Assembly (NCBI GenBank): GCA_911728435.2 | Contig: OU452204.1 | Coordinates: 15,562,001-15,626,000, forward strand | Direction of reading: 5' to 3' | DNA: 64,000 nt | Source of the DNA: Apoderus coryli | Taxonomy: Eukaryota; Arthropoda; Insecta; Coleoptera; Attelabidae | In this document: piece by piece, positions 1 through 13,600 of the stretch | Layout: each line of letters opens with the position of its first letter | Position numbering within the stretch: position 1 is the first letter of the stretch | The notes under the pieces: generated by a model | What the model was told of the DNA's origin: nothing | What the model saw: the letters and a program-made list of their open reading frames with translations, nothing else | Database searches by the model: none | Translations under genes and position numbers: made by a program

Positions 1-30
1 CTATGCATTTTTTTTTGGTGAATCACCCTG
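1..30. mobile_element. Terminal end of a CAGGGTG-type DNA transposon cut by the window edge
   Basis: The bases 18-30 read GTGAATCACCCTG and are followed by TA. This matches the right terminus of the 768-bp element at 51301-52068, which also ends TGATTCACCCTG before TA. Only one end lies inside the window, so this is a weak call. Confidence 0.35.
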
Positions 31-32
31 TA

Positions 33-976
33 TTAAACCAAATGACTTTTCTTTTTTATGGAAAATGAAAAAAAATATATAAAACACCAGCCGCAGCAAT
101 TAATCTGGCACATTTTTGCCTAGTAAAACACTCAAAAAATGTTATATGGCCCTTCTACGCTTTCGTAAACATGAAATAAAAGACGATAATTTAAATTTTC
201 AAGTTGAGTAGGAAGTATTGGTAGAACTAGAAGTATACAAACCTGAATATGTGGAAATTCAAGGAGAGAAATACTTTATTTTTTCTTAAATATTGCTACC
301 CTAGTCTGAAATATCACGAGACGCCACGGGAATCAAAACATAACATAACAGTAATCACTGATAATTTCCTTTATAGAGAATCAAATTTACCAACCTAACA
401 GTAACAAATTGCAGTAGATTCTATTACGAATTTTTACTACACTTTATAAAGAATAATGTGATGCTTATTAAAATGAATAATGAATTCAATCAGTTGTATA
501 TTATACAGAAGTTCTTACGGTATAGACAATTTATCAAAATATGGTGTAGTATGGTATATTGATGGCAATTCCATTGCTATAAGAGAAATAAATTAATATT
601 ATGGCATATGCTGTGCATACTTCACAACAACCAACCATATAATGTGATTTATAATAGTTAAAATAATAATAATATCCGCGTATCATTTTTAAATAGCTTT
701 GAAATAGGAGAAGAGTTGTAGGTACTTTGCCATTCGTGACAAATGCTGTTTTAAATGAAACTAACTCGTTAAGGGTTTTATTAATTAATTGTTCTATTAT
801 TGAATTAATATTTAAATTGACCCCCCATTACAAGTAAACACACGGACATAGTAAATTTGTTGAATGTTTCGAAGCCGATCAATATTATTGCTTGGCAAAC
901 GAATCTGTGACAACGAAAGGAATGCGGACAAAAAAATCCTATTTTAGTAATGTATTTTTCTTGAACCTTGTTACAG
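33..976. other. Gene-free AT-rich stretch
   Basis: No exon with splice signals, no recognisable transposon protein and no tandem repeat was seen here. The stretch is AT-rich with scattered homopolymer runs. Confidence 0.5.
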
Positions 977-1274
977 TTTTTTTATTCTTTTCCTTTCTTG
1001 GGATTTAAGGTTCTTATAAGCAAATTTTTTTTTTCCTTTTGAAATATGTTTATTTCATGTCAAAGTACGTACAACGTTTCGGCTTATTCGCCTTCCTCAG
1101 GTACATCTCGTTTCTTACCAACATCGCATGATTCTGTGGGAAATATCCCTGAGGAAGGCGAATAAGCCGAAACGTTGTACGTACTTTGACATGAAATAAA
1201 CATATTTCAAAAGGGAAAAAAAAAAATTTGCTTATAAGAACCTTAAATCCCAAGAAAGGAAAAGAATAAAAAAA
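977..1274. repeat. Near-perfect 300-bp palindrome carrying two copies of a CTGAGGA...GAAACG hairpin motif
   Basis: Two inverted arms of about 122-126 bp (977-1100 and 1148-1274) flank a 48-bp spacer. Each arm ends, at the spacer side, in the same motif: CTGAGGA, A, GGC, a 6-base loop, GCC, GAAACGTT (plus strand 1149-1176, minus strand 1100-1073). The arms also share an A/T-run segment and a TTTATTCTTT end. Short ORFs read through it are by-products of the symmetry. It looks like a foldback or inverted duplicate of a repeat end. Confidence 0.85.
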
Positions 1275-3290
1275 ATCCTATATTACCAAATTTAACTACA
1301 AAAAATCACCAGTTCTAGAAAAGAAGTAGTATTAACTTGAAAATCGATTTTTTACAATTACAAATATTAATAATGAAAAAAGCTCAGCATTTTTAAGTGG
1401 TTGTCTGATTTATTTTTATTTAATAACTGAAATTCTGACCACTGAATATTAAAATAGCGAAAAGAAATTACGATCTTCTGTAAAATCGGCAATACCACGC
1501 GAAATAGGTTGTTGGACGCCGCCTGAATGATCCTAATTGGTGCGTAGACCTTCGCACGTTTTGTCGCCATGCGGGTGTTCAAGTCGCAATTGGTGGAAAC
1601 TGAGTTCTTCCCCGCAATTGTTGCCGCCCCTCGTAGTAATATTGAATTAGCCAGTGGCAGAGTGGTGTTATTATTTACACTTTCGTTGTCGTGTATGAGT
1701 TGCAATATTATCAAATATTATATATCAAATTATTATTGTATATTTAGTGTTCTGTTACTTTAGTGTTTTAGGTTCAAAACAATTTTTTTTGTTCTTTTAG
1801 AAATATAAGCTTACACATTGTTTGTTGTTTATTAAAGCATCAAAACTGGAAATTTTTATTGAATATATACTTAGAATTTTGGTATTTTAAAGATTCCCAA
1901 CATAATCGTGACAGAAGTTAACACTATACTAAAGTTACAGAGTGCCCAAAAATTCTCGGAACAATAAATTTTTCAATACCGTTCTTTTTGATATTTCTAA
2001 AACTAAATCTATTAAGTCTCGTATATCATTTAAAAGGAACAAAAATATGCAATTTTATTGACTAAAAAATCAAGGTAGTTCGATTTAAAAAACCATCTCT
2101 AGAACGCCTCCGTATATGTGCGAGTTAAACCCAATAGAGTTAACGTCGCAAAACTTCAATTAAATATATAAGAACCCGCAATACAACCGGAAATTTCAAC
2201 CTAACTACATTAAAAGAAGTTTTTAATATACGCAGTAATGATAGGAATAGTTTTTGCCGACATGTTAAGGAGTTGGAAGAAGAATTTTGGAGGAAATTGA
2301 GCACATTATAATAACTTTAGGACAAGACGACGATAGCGAGACTGATGATGATCAAGTTGACGAAATCTAACAGATTGCCACCTTCTATAAAGTAGTACTA
2401 ATTATGATCGTTATATTTAATTGAAATATTTGAAACAGTTAATTATAGTTTCTAAACGTGACTTAAAGCAACAAAAAGATCCAAGATATTTTAATTATTT
2501 TCGATTACTGTTAAGTTGTTTTAGATTTTTTTTGTTTAAATGAAGCAAGATTACCAAATAATTTAATTTATTTCGTTAAGTTGTTTTAGAATGTTTTTGT
2601 TTTTTATAAGAACGTTTTATTTTCATTTTTGGTATGCAAACTTTAGTACATATTTGAAATAAAATAAATAAATAAAATACTTCTTGGGTGTTATAGCTTA
2701 ATAGCAGTAGGTGCTTTTACCAAACACGTGAAGAACTTTCCATTAATTTTAATTTTTTAATAACAGATAAATGTTTATTAATTATTACTAAACTTTTACA
2801 ACGCACGCCGCTGGAAATTTTATGAATGAAATCAGCCATGTTTTATTACAACTGCATTCCCCTTACCGACGCCGCGCTGTTACAGATCAATTTGCCAAAC
2901 AATACAGGCTGTTTCAAAAAGTCGCGGCAATATTTAACAGGATGATTTCTCAGGTCATTTTATGTATAATGGTTCCCATAAATATACGTCCGGAAATGTA
3001 TTGTTTCGAAGATACAAGGTGTTAAGCTAAAAATTTGTTTGGCAGTGTTGTTGCTAGAAATAGGAAGCTTACATTGCCTAAACTAGATCAAAATCGTGGC
3101 GTTGAGGACTATACCTTATACGGACGCGACGACAAGAAATTTCATTCTGAATTGAACCGCTGAATCGTCAAAATCTGTGAGCAGCCTTGTAGAACAATAT
3201 CTGTATCGTTTATTTTTAAACTGTGTGAATATTATTTAAAAAGCAAGTCAACATGACAATATTAAAAAGAATATAGTAATAGAACAAAAA
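1275..3290. other. Gene-free stretch with unassigned repeat-like debris
   Basis: No gene could be supported. A short acidic reading frame near 2240-2370 and a segment at about 2885-3040 (cattttatgta, cgtccggaaatg, tttcgaagataca) look like transposon-derived sequence but cannot be named. The open frames at 1367-1763 overlap on both strands, with no splice context and no recognised domain. Confidence 0.4.
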
Positions 3291-3299
3291 ATATGACTC

Positions 3300-4110
3300 C
3301 TTGATTTGTTGTTTGTCAGACCCATCATCCTATAGAAGTTTCTTTTAGTTTTTCATGGGACACTCTTTGGTGAGCGAATCTGCTACCATATCCACTCAAT
3401 TTGGTTCCATTACCAACTCCAATTTCTTGATTTTGAGTTTCACCAAAACTTTTTTACATGTCTTTAGATGATGTGTAATTTGATGTTGTACCTGATTCGT
3501 GCGTATTGACGATTGTTTTTGCCGCTTGGTTTTGTCGTCACCTCTTATTGCATTCTTGGATTTGGGGCATTTGTTAGCCTTGTGATTATATCATCTAACC
3601 CCAGATTTATGAAATGTTTGATATTTCTTACATACATTAGCCTTTTTACAACATTTTGCACTAGAAGATTTTTTAACAAAATCACTACCAGGTAGCCTAA
3701 TATCAAATTTTTATATTCATGTGGAAGACCACCCATAATAAACATTGTCTTTAAACGGTCGACCAGTATTCTTCAGTTGTTCAGCAATAGAAATAATTTT
3801 GTCGATATTTTCTTGCATTGAACAACAGGATTCAAAACTAGTTTTGAAGAAATTTATCTATAAACTAGCTAGACGTACTACCCCACTACTTTCGTAAGCT
3901 TTTTTCAAATTATTCCATGCTTCTTTGGCAAACAAAACTGTTTTGGCAGCTGCATAAATTTCATTTGGCATCTTCATTAATCGTTTGTTCGACTTTAGGC
4001 TCAATACAAGCCCACAAACCTACGTATATTAGGTAATTCTTCATCCAACACTTCAAGTCGCTATAGTTGGTCCCATCCAAATGTTGATTTTCAGGTAGAT
4101 CTCCGACAGC
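3300..4110 (-). mobile_element. Copia-type LTR retrotransposon remnant (gag, zinc knuckle and 3' pol end fused)
   Basis: Read on the minus strand from about 4100 down, the frames give a decayed Copia Gag. Near 4050 is a WMKNYL-YVGLWACIE stretch. It is followed by AKEAWNNLKKAYESSG and then a remnant HKANKCPKSKN of the zinc knuckle around 3540. At about 3330-3420 the frame jumps to VDMVADSLTKECP, which is the conserved tail of the Copia RT/RNase H region. The integrase and most of the reverse transcriptase are therefore missing, and the two ends are joined by an internal deletion. Several stops and frameshifts show it is dead. No LTR pair was recognised around it. Confidence 0.7.
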
Positions 4111-4671
4111 ACTGGAAATATAGTTGTGCTTTTTCGCTCTTGTCTTAAAATATGAATTTGAACCTGTAATTCATCGTTTGCAGATATTGTTTTTATTTTT
4201 TCACAAATTTTTCGATAAACACCTTTTTTTAATTTTAAAAAAATTTGGCAAATATGCAATTTTTGGAGATTACTTTACGTCTAATTATTTTACTCAAGTC
4301 TTAATACACTTGAGGGTCCATAAACTTTTAGCAGAACTTGCAGAGCAATATTCGTAGAGTAAAATATCCGTGGGCAACGACAGCAATATGTTCAGTTTCA
4401 GTTGAACCGTGTTCACGATAAGTTGCTCTGAAGATAACAGGATGATCAGCGAAACATTATCTTGTGTAAATTCGACGCAGGATGTATTGCTTCTATAAAT
4501 AAAATTATTTATTTATGAATGGCAATTATAAAATAATACAATACAAAGTTTAGGTTTCTTATTCTATCCGTTTTCTATTCAATCGACAATTCTAATCATG
4601 TAGGCATATTGAAAAAGGATTTGAAATGATGTATAATTGAATTACAACTATTTATTTACAGGTCGAGTGCA

Positions 4672-7600
4672 ATGGTGTTAGTCCTCAATGGCGTCCTGCA
4701 AGAGGATTGCCCACATGACAGCAGGACATTGTATATGAATCATCCTGTATATAGAGATACCGCCGCTCAATTATTAGCTGTTCCCAATAAAGTTATAGGA
4801 CCTATCGGTTTGCTGTATGCTCTGCAACGGGAATTAGCTGTTACTATGCCACATGACAGTAAGTAGGTACTTAGGGGTAAATTTCTCTAGGCAAACTTCT
4901 AGAACCCGCTTGTTAAAAATTATTTTATTATCTATTGCCGTAGTTTTACTTTTTCTGGTGTAGAATAGTTAAGTCATGTTTCATCGATTGTCTCATATCG
5001 ACGATAGAATCTTATTTAATTGCGGTTTAACAGCGCCAAACACTCCTCTGAAGCATCAATTCGTTGTTGCTCTTGGTCGACTGTGAGCTCTCGCGGCACC
5101 CACTTTGCACAAAGCTTTCGCATACCCAAATGCTCGTGTAAAATGGTAAAAACACTACCATCTTCTATCTTTACAGTGTCAGCTAGCTTGTGCACCTTCA
5201 ATTTAAGATCGTTCATAACCAATTTGTGGCTTCTTTTGACGTTTTGCGGAATAACAGCCTCATTTGGGCGTTCACTGCGCTCTGCATCATTTGTGCTGGT
5301 ACGACCACGTTTAAACTCAGCAATCCACTTCTCTACCATTTGTCTCGATGGATCACAGTTCGGATAATGTTTATCAAGCCATTGTTTGGTTCACACTGTA
5401 TTTTTTTTTTCATCAAAAAGCAATGCTTTATCAAAACTCGAAATTCACTTTTTTTTTTCAATAACAAACGTTGCTGTCAAAATTATACACGTATCGTTTG
5501 AAGGCTAGCACTAAATAAAAATCATATCGAAAACATTATAGTATCCTCATCTATGTGTCATCATACAGACGTATTGAATAACCTTATGACTTCGGAGTTG
5601 TATTATTTTGCACCATTTAAATCTTTATTATTTCTGATAATTTCTAGCTGTACCTAAATATTTTTTCTTTTCAGAAAATGTCAGCATATTGGGAACTGAT
5701 GATGTGACAACATGCCTAATCGTAGTTGTTAGACACTCAGGTAATAAAATCTCATCTCCAAATTTGTCCTGAATCTAAAAATTTTAAACCAAATGTAATC
5801 GTAATTGTAATAATAGAGATTTAGGGATCATTCAGCTTTATAAAATCTTCAGATTTTCAGCAGTGTTGAAGCCTAAACCTTCTAAACTTTCCGCTAATGT
5901 AAGGTCATAACAAGATGTATGTAGGTACCTACAGACTTGAAAAAAAAATAATTTTACCATATCAAATTGATTCAATATATATATATATATAACTAACTAT
6001 TTATTCAAAAACTCGCTTCAATTTTGATTTAGTTATCCACAACCTCTTAGAACGTTAAGTTGCAACCCTCGATGCAAGGATTGGGTGATTTTAAGCAAGC
6101 GTAAGCATTTTAGACCCTTTCTTGCATATTAAACTAGTTTCGTGAAATTTGTTCCTAAAAAACTTGATGGGCCTCGTAAATGGTACGCGTCCATCTCGGT
6201 CGGTCGTTTGTAATCTGCTCCCAGTTCTTCACATCTTCACACTTCTTCATATTGTTCTTAAGAATATCCTTTTTCCAGTTGTTTCAGCTGCCTCTAGAAC
6301 AGTGATGTTTGTTTGACGGTCCTGCCATTTAATTAATGTCAATTGTTGGATTTATGGACAATATGCCTGTCACCGCACCCTCTTGGATTTTAGACTCATG
6401 TTATACCAAATCTTCCCTCCTTCTTGGGCCTTTCTAAGCAGTTCCTACAGTCTTTTACACTGAAAGGCTAACTATGTCGTTTGTAAGGGTGCTGAATTCA
6501 ATTATTTTCAAAATAATATATTCTGACATAAATTAAAATAAAATTGATGCGCTAGTTAAGCTCTTAATAACCAAATTTATTTTATTGTAACAAATATGTT
6601 TCTGTAGATGCGGGTATATTACAAAAATTAGTAGTTGAAGTTAAATTTTTCCCCACAACAAAACCATGAAGAACAATATAAGCTGAAATAAAATCGGTTA
6701 AAGCTCATTTTATACTCAAACCTATACTTTTCTCAGTCCTTATCAAATGATAATTACAGGCTTTGGTGTTATTGAAGGTATTATAAGTATACGTGTATTG
6801 GTTGTACGTGCAAAAATGAATGATATCTTGTACATATTTTTTCTTGTTTTCTTCGTTTTGGATCTTCATTGTATCATGGGATGAAGTGGCACTGGTTTTT
6901 AATTTGCGCTATCGTATTTCATAATAACTAGTGGATATAACTTTTGCAACAAAGAAATTTTGTAAACATACGGTACGAGGGTTGCCTTTTATATTTCGGA
7001 ATTAGAGAACAAAAACAAATATTAATCATCGAAAATCACTTTATTGTTTTTCAAAATATTCCCCATGAAGATCTATACACTTTTGCATGCGTTTGAACCA
7101 ATTGTCGAAGCACTTTTGCCACTCTGATTGAGGTATCTCCAAAACATGCATTCTGAATGCAGCAACCGCTTCTTCTGGTGTCGAAAAACATTGACCTCTC
7201 AGTTTGTTTTTTACGTACGGGAATAAAAAGAAGTCATTCGGTGCTAAGTCAGGACTATACGGCGGATGAGTCATCAAATCGATGTTTTGGGTGCTCAAAA
7301 ATGCAGTTGTTTGACCCGATGTGTGAGAGCTCACATTGTCGTGGTGAAGAGTAATCCGTCTTCAGCGGTTGGTTTTCCTGATTTCTTGGAAGACAACTGG
7401 CAAACAAATGGTTGTGTACCACTCAGAATTGACTGTTCTGCGTTGTTCTAGTGGTACGGTTGCGACATGTCCAGTTTTTCCGAAAAAACAGGCGACCATT
7501 TGCTTGGAAGTGCTACGTGCGCGAACAACTTTTGTTGGATTTGGCTCATCTTCAAACACCCATACAGTCGACTGCTGTTTACTTTCGGGCTCATACGCGT

Positions 7601-10600
7601 AAATCGACGATTCATCACCTGTCACGATGTCATAGACGTGTTTCGAAGCACCGCGATCGTATTTTTTGAGCATTTCTTTCGACCAATCGACACGAAGCTT
7701 TTTTTGAGCGATTGACAAATTGTGTGGGATCCAACGCGAACAAATTTTTTTGACAGTCAAATGTTTATGCAATATTGAATGTATGCTGGTCCTACTAATG
7801 CCTAAGGTTGTCTCAATCTCTTGATAGGTCACATGACGATCTTTCAATATCAGTTCGCGCACAGCATCAATGGTTTTCGGAACAACAACTGATTTTAGAC
7901 GACCTCCACGAAATTCGTCTTGGAGTGAACTACGACCACGATTGAATTCACCATGCCATCGATAAACACTGGTCCTTGATGGAGCTTCATCGCCAAAAAT
8001 TGAATTAAGTTCATCCATGCATTGTTGCTGAGTTAATCCACATTGAAAGTTGTAAAACATAATCGCACGAAAATCTTCACGACTGAATTCCATTTTTGGG
8101 CCGAGATGAATCTTTTAAGCTACTGTAAACAACACAAATAGCGCTCGTATGTCAAAACTTTCTGAGTACGCATAACCTCAAAAATGTCCAACTTTACGAT
8201 AGAGCTGTCAGTTGCCAGATTGCAACACCAGGGTTGCCAAATCCCGATATATAAAAGGCAACCCTCGTATAACAGTCAGTAATTTTTTGTAGCATTCTTC
8301 ATATTCAGGGTGATACAGAACTATGGGATCAAACCGTTAGGGGTTATTCAGTGCCACAACCTTCTTTAGTCTATGGCAGCACCGCAATAATAATAATAAA
8401 CTTTATTGACCATAAAACTGTACATAGGTACATTGGCAAGTCAAACAATTAATACTTAAAAACTACAACAAATCCAAAAAACAAAAACACTGTATTACGT
8501 ACAATTACAAGAACACATAGTAGTCCATAGGGAAGAATATCATGTTTATTATCGTACATATATAAAACCAAAAATAAAAGAACAAAAAAAAAAGGTAAAC
8601 ATGCAATCACAATAGAGAATGTAGACCCTCGCACGATCGCATCCCAAATGACCATTCCACTAATGGGTCGCAAATAGCTCAGAGTATTTTACTAAGTAAT
8701 ATTTGGAAACTACGAGTATTTTGTAACAACATAGAATTCTAAATTTTATTTTTTTTAATATTCAAGTTATTATAAACATTAATGTTACTTAAATGTAAAA
8801 GAAGATTTTCGAAACTTTTTTTTCTTTGGAATGTTCGACTTGCTCACATTCTCACTGTTCGGGTGACTTTCTCAAGATTGGAACTCTTTTCGACATATAT
8901 TTAGGCAAATTTCGAAAAATATATGCACACCCATGCGGTTAAGCATTGTCAAATTACGTGGCTGATTGTGAGCAGTCGATTAAAAGTGCTCCCTGTCAAT
9001 TTTGGACATATTTGCAATCTAAGCCAAAGAATGAAGGACGGTGAGATGACGTACTCTTCACCTCAGAATATAGGCGACGCATTCTCTAGATCTTTTCATA
9101 GTGTATATTTATGTTAAATCGCATCCTGTCAAGATTGAGGTTACACTGGAGCCTTACTCATATACGGTCGATATTAATGATATTGGTCTTGATAATATTG
9201 TTAAAGCTGGTAAGGCTCTTAAGAATAAACTAACTGTCGGCCCCACTGCTGCATATCTTTAGGCTGATTTATGTCACTTCGAGCTTTCCTATTTGCTGAA
9301 AGACCGCAAGAATCACACCTATCGTAAAGTCGGGAAAGAGCAATGTAATCAGCAACTATAGACCAATTTCTCATCTATGTAACTTCTCGAAGGTATTTGA
9401 AATTATTATACAGGTTTTTTCAAATAAATCGAAAAATATTTGATAGATTTTATTCATTTTTTAGATACACGTTTGCACCAATAAACTACAGTTTTTTATT
9501 GAAGGAACTCCAATTACTACTTCAGGTGTTTTAAAGCTTAGACACAATAACTTATCTGCCGATATTTTTTGTAACCGTCGTATAATCAATACCAGTTTTT
9601 TTCTGTGAATAGTTCATTTTATTTAGAAACTATTTACTCTCTTACAAAATTTTAGTTTCTCAAGCAGTTTAGAGATAAAAAAATATTTTCTAAATCCCTA
9701 CCTGCCTGAATCAGTATACTTAATAATTATTGTAACTTAGCATAAAGTATTTATGCATACATTCAATATTGCATAAACATTTGACTGTCAAAAAAATTTG
9801 TTCGCGTTGGATCCCACACAATTTGTCAATCGCTCAAAAAAGGCTCGTGTCGATTGGTCGAAAGAAATGCACAAAAAATCGCGGTGCTTCGAAACACGTC
9901 TATAGGGTTATTCTTTCGTACTGAACTAAGTGAACAATCTGAAAATTGTCAGTTCATTCACGATTGTGCGTATTCTTTCGACATCGGTCACTTCTACCAA
10001 ACTGATTAAAATTCCTACCCCCCTTGCCGCTTACTGATCAACCTCTAGGTACCGGTTAGTTCGTTCAGTTAACAGTTAACCTCTAAAAGTATTGAATATT
10101 GAGAGATAATAATTGGAATATGATTTCGAATCAAACCAATAAATTGTAAAAGTTTAAAACATGGATAATAATATCATGGAAGAAATAATTTTCCAGTTTT
10201 CAGAGCAGATTTGGTTGTTTTCACAAGTTTTCTAGGTTAAGTGAAAGACAATAAAAAAAAAAAGGATCTTTCGATTTCGTCAAATATTCAGTTCAGTATA
10301 ATCACATTCAGTTTAATCACATTCAGTTGTTCAGATCAATCACTACGAAAGAATAACCCTTATGACATCGCGCAAAACCTAATTAATATAAACATAGCTG
10401 GAACCTTAATTTCTTCTAGGGATGAAGCAAAAAATTCAGGTGTAGTTTTGAGTTCAGGCTTGCAATTTAAAGAACACGTCAATTTGTGTATACTTACTCA
10501 GTGGCATTAATAAGCTTTTACAAAAGGTAAGATTTTTGTAAAAGCTTATTAATGCCACTGATGACGGAACAGTGAGTTCCGAAACATGTTTGGCTAAGTG

Positions 10601-13600
10601 AACATCTATATAAAACATTTTGTGGAGTAGACGTCTTTGTTTTGTAAAAATTAAACTTTGATTATGTCATGAATGCGATTTATTTGGAGCGACTGAACGA
10701 GATTAAAGACTTGAGAGTCATTTTTGACTCTGAACTTACATTTATCCCATAGTCCATAAATGTAGTTTCGAAAGCTAATAACAATAGCTAATTGAAATAT
10801 TCACTCGCGCCAAAACAACAGATATGAAAGAATTTAGGTTTCAGGTTCTGGTGCAGTTGCATTAGCCCATCTTGATGGTTCTGGAACAGACGAAGCAGTA
10901 TACACAATGGTTCAACGAGTCCAAGAATTAGCATTAGGTTATCCTGATGGAAGAATAGAACTACAATTGATTGGAGGTTTCACCGATGTACACAACTTTT
11001 CTGAAGATATTTTTTACAATGTTATGAGTAAGAAATCATTATTTTATTGAACCATAAAGAATGGGACACTGTAACAGCCAATTCGGGGAGTCAAAGTTAT
11101 GTTTTGTATAAAAATTTTCTTTGGTCCCTGATTATATCTCAGTTTGGCTCTTGATTGAAGACGGTGTCACAAATCCTAATCTTAAGTTTTCATAACTTTA
11201 TGTTATGTGTCCTTGTGTCTCTTATTTAGTGTCTAATGGTGCGAACGTATTAAAATTATATAAGGATATCAAAAGGCTCATCATGAACCTAAATATGTCT
11301 CCTGAATTGACATTGATCATCAGATTGGGTGTTCCAAGCCCACTAAAGTCATCCGTTCTCTGTGGCAAAATTTGTCTCAACATGTCAATAGCAACAGTTT
11401 CTCTACAAAATCAAAGAACTCTTCCGGAATTCCTGCTACAATGTGTCCCAATCCTTATAGCAAACCATTATGACTAAATTTTGTATAATTTTTTAACAGA
11501 TTCTTTTCACAAACATCCAGTCGAAATAGACCTAACACTTGCGTGTGTTGGTGAATTGAATACAACAATTCGTGGAGGTATCAATTGGCCGATCATTTAT
11601 GGTATTGGTGTAAATGTGAAAACTGGAGAAATATTTCCTGCTACTTTCCCGGATAAAGGTCCGGACCAACCACTTCGATGTGCCAGATATCTGACTGGTG
11701 TAGCTCAAGTAAGTAATGGTAAAATTGTGGGTCAGCTCTGATTCCCATCTGGGACAACCGTTAGTGAGACGGTTACATATAATTTTAAGCCAGAATATTT
11801 GACAAGATAGATTCAAATTATGCTGATTTCCAGGTGTTGGATATATATGATTGCCTGCTGGGACTTTTAAGAATAGGACCTTTCAATTACGAGCCACTGC
11901 GTGGCGTCGATTTATGGCTAGAACAAACTGATGACTTTATCCTGCAACAATTGTCAACTTCTCCGGATGTTCAACCTCCACATTTTGTTATGCAGGTAAT
12001 GACGGTCGAATGTTTTTGTGAAGTTACTCATCGCATCTAATTTTAGAATAAATAGTTGAATTTTCCAGAGAAAGAAAGAAATAGAATAATGATGAATAAT
12101 TACACAAACACGTTTAAAAGGGATGCTTTTTGGATCTCAGGAAAATTTAAATCTAAAAATTATAAACGTAATTAATTCTATTAAACGGCTCTGATAGAAC
12201 AAACGGTTTGCTCTCATCAACAGAGGATGAATATGAAGTTCTACCTCACTCAAAAGATCAGTACAATTTACATTGCTGACTAAAATATCGTAAAACAATT
12301 TTAGGTCGTGTATTATTAGTATAGGTAATTGCAAACGATCTTCCAATATAAAATTGATTAGCATGCATTGCTGCACCTCATTAATCATCAAAATATAGAT
12401 AGCGTAAACATACAAAGCTTAACTCAACTTGTGTAGAGATTCCTGAACTACCGTGAAGATGCCTTAACAAAACCGTGAAATGTTATTGATTTTGAAATCA
12501 TTAATGGAATTTGCGGATTAAACCTCAAACTACTCTCAAGTAAACCTCCCAGATCCTTAACCAAAGCGGACTGCCATATCATGATCATGTAAAAGGAAGC
12601 AAAATATAAAATCACTTCTCTCTATTGAGATGCATACCATTTTGAACAGTGACATCCCACTGCAATATTTTGCAGTCATCGGCGTTATATGCCCTTCTAA
12701 TTAGCTTGGAATCATCAGCAAAAGCACGCGAAGTGAAATATTGGTCCTAAGGGAGATCTCTGGGGAACTCCCGATAATCCATACACTTCGCTAGATATAA
12801 AACCTTTGACTTTAACATACTGAATTCTGTCTGCAAGGTAGGGGCCTATCCATATTAGAAAATGTTCATTTATTTCGACTTCGACAAACTTCATCATGTG
12901 GCTGTTAAACGTCTTAGAGAAGCCCGCAAATATATTATATGCACCTCTGAAAACCTCGAGAATTAATTTAGTGTATTTTACAAGATTGAATTCAAGTGAT
13001 TTTCCTAGAATTCCTCTAAAACATCGTTGATGGTACATCTTTAGGGTTTTAAAAGGCCTCCGATAAGTGGTCTACTACTCACAGCGATATCGGTGTGTTT
13101 TTTTATATTCAGTTCAAGCCCGGTTCTTCTGTATGCGCTGTTAAATGCATTTAGTATATATTGAAGATCCTTTTCTGTATCAGCTAGGACAACATGGCGT
13201 CATTCGAGTATTGAAGCTCAATGACTGGTGTGGATACGATCTTCGTCCCAACTTGCAGTCTACGAACGTACTACCAGTATTGAAAATCTTTGTTATGGGA
13301 TCTATTGTAATTATTATAGTAAACTTACGAAATATGCGTAATAAGCAGAAGGGATTTTACTGGGACGCATAAACCCATTAGTTTTGAGAGGGTTAAAGAT
13401 GCATTAAAAATAGCAGCAGGGGTCTAGCCAGCACAAAGTTATACTGTCTCAAAAATCAGGAGGCAGGCCACCAGGCGCAAGAAAAAATATTTTCGAACAA
13501 TCTCAACAATTTGGATGTGTTGCTGAACTAAACCAGTCGATTAGAAGATCGATCTTGCTACATATAATAACTGATCTACGTATAGTCTGTCTCAATTCAT

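Noticed and set aside
1367..1763. 115-codon minus and 64-codon plus frames
   Set aside because: They overlap on opposite strands, with no recognised motif and no supporting splice or poly(A) signals.
7335..7361. Frameshift in the mariner transposase between two open frames
   Set aside because: Reading through shows both halves are in one frame, separated by a single TGA, so it is a nonsense change and not a frameshift.
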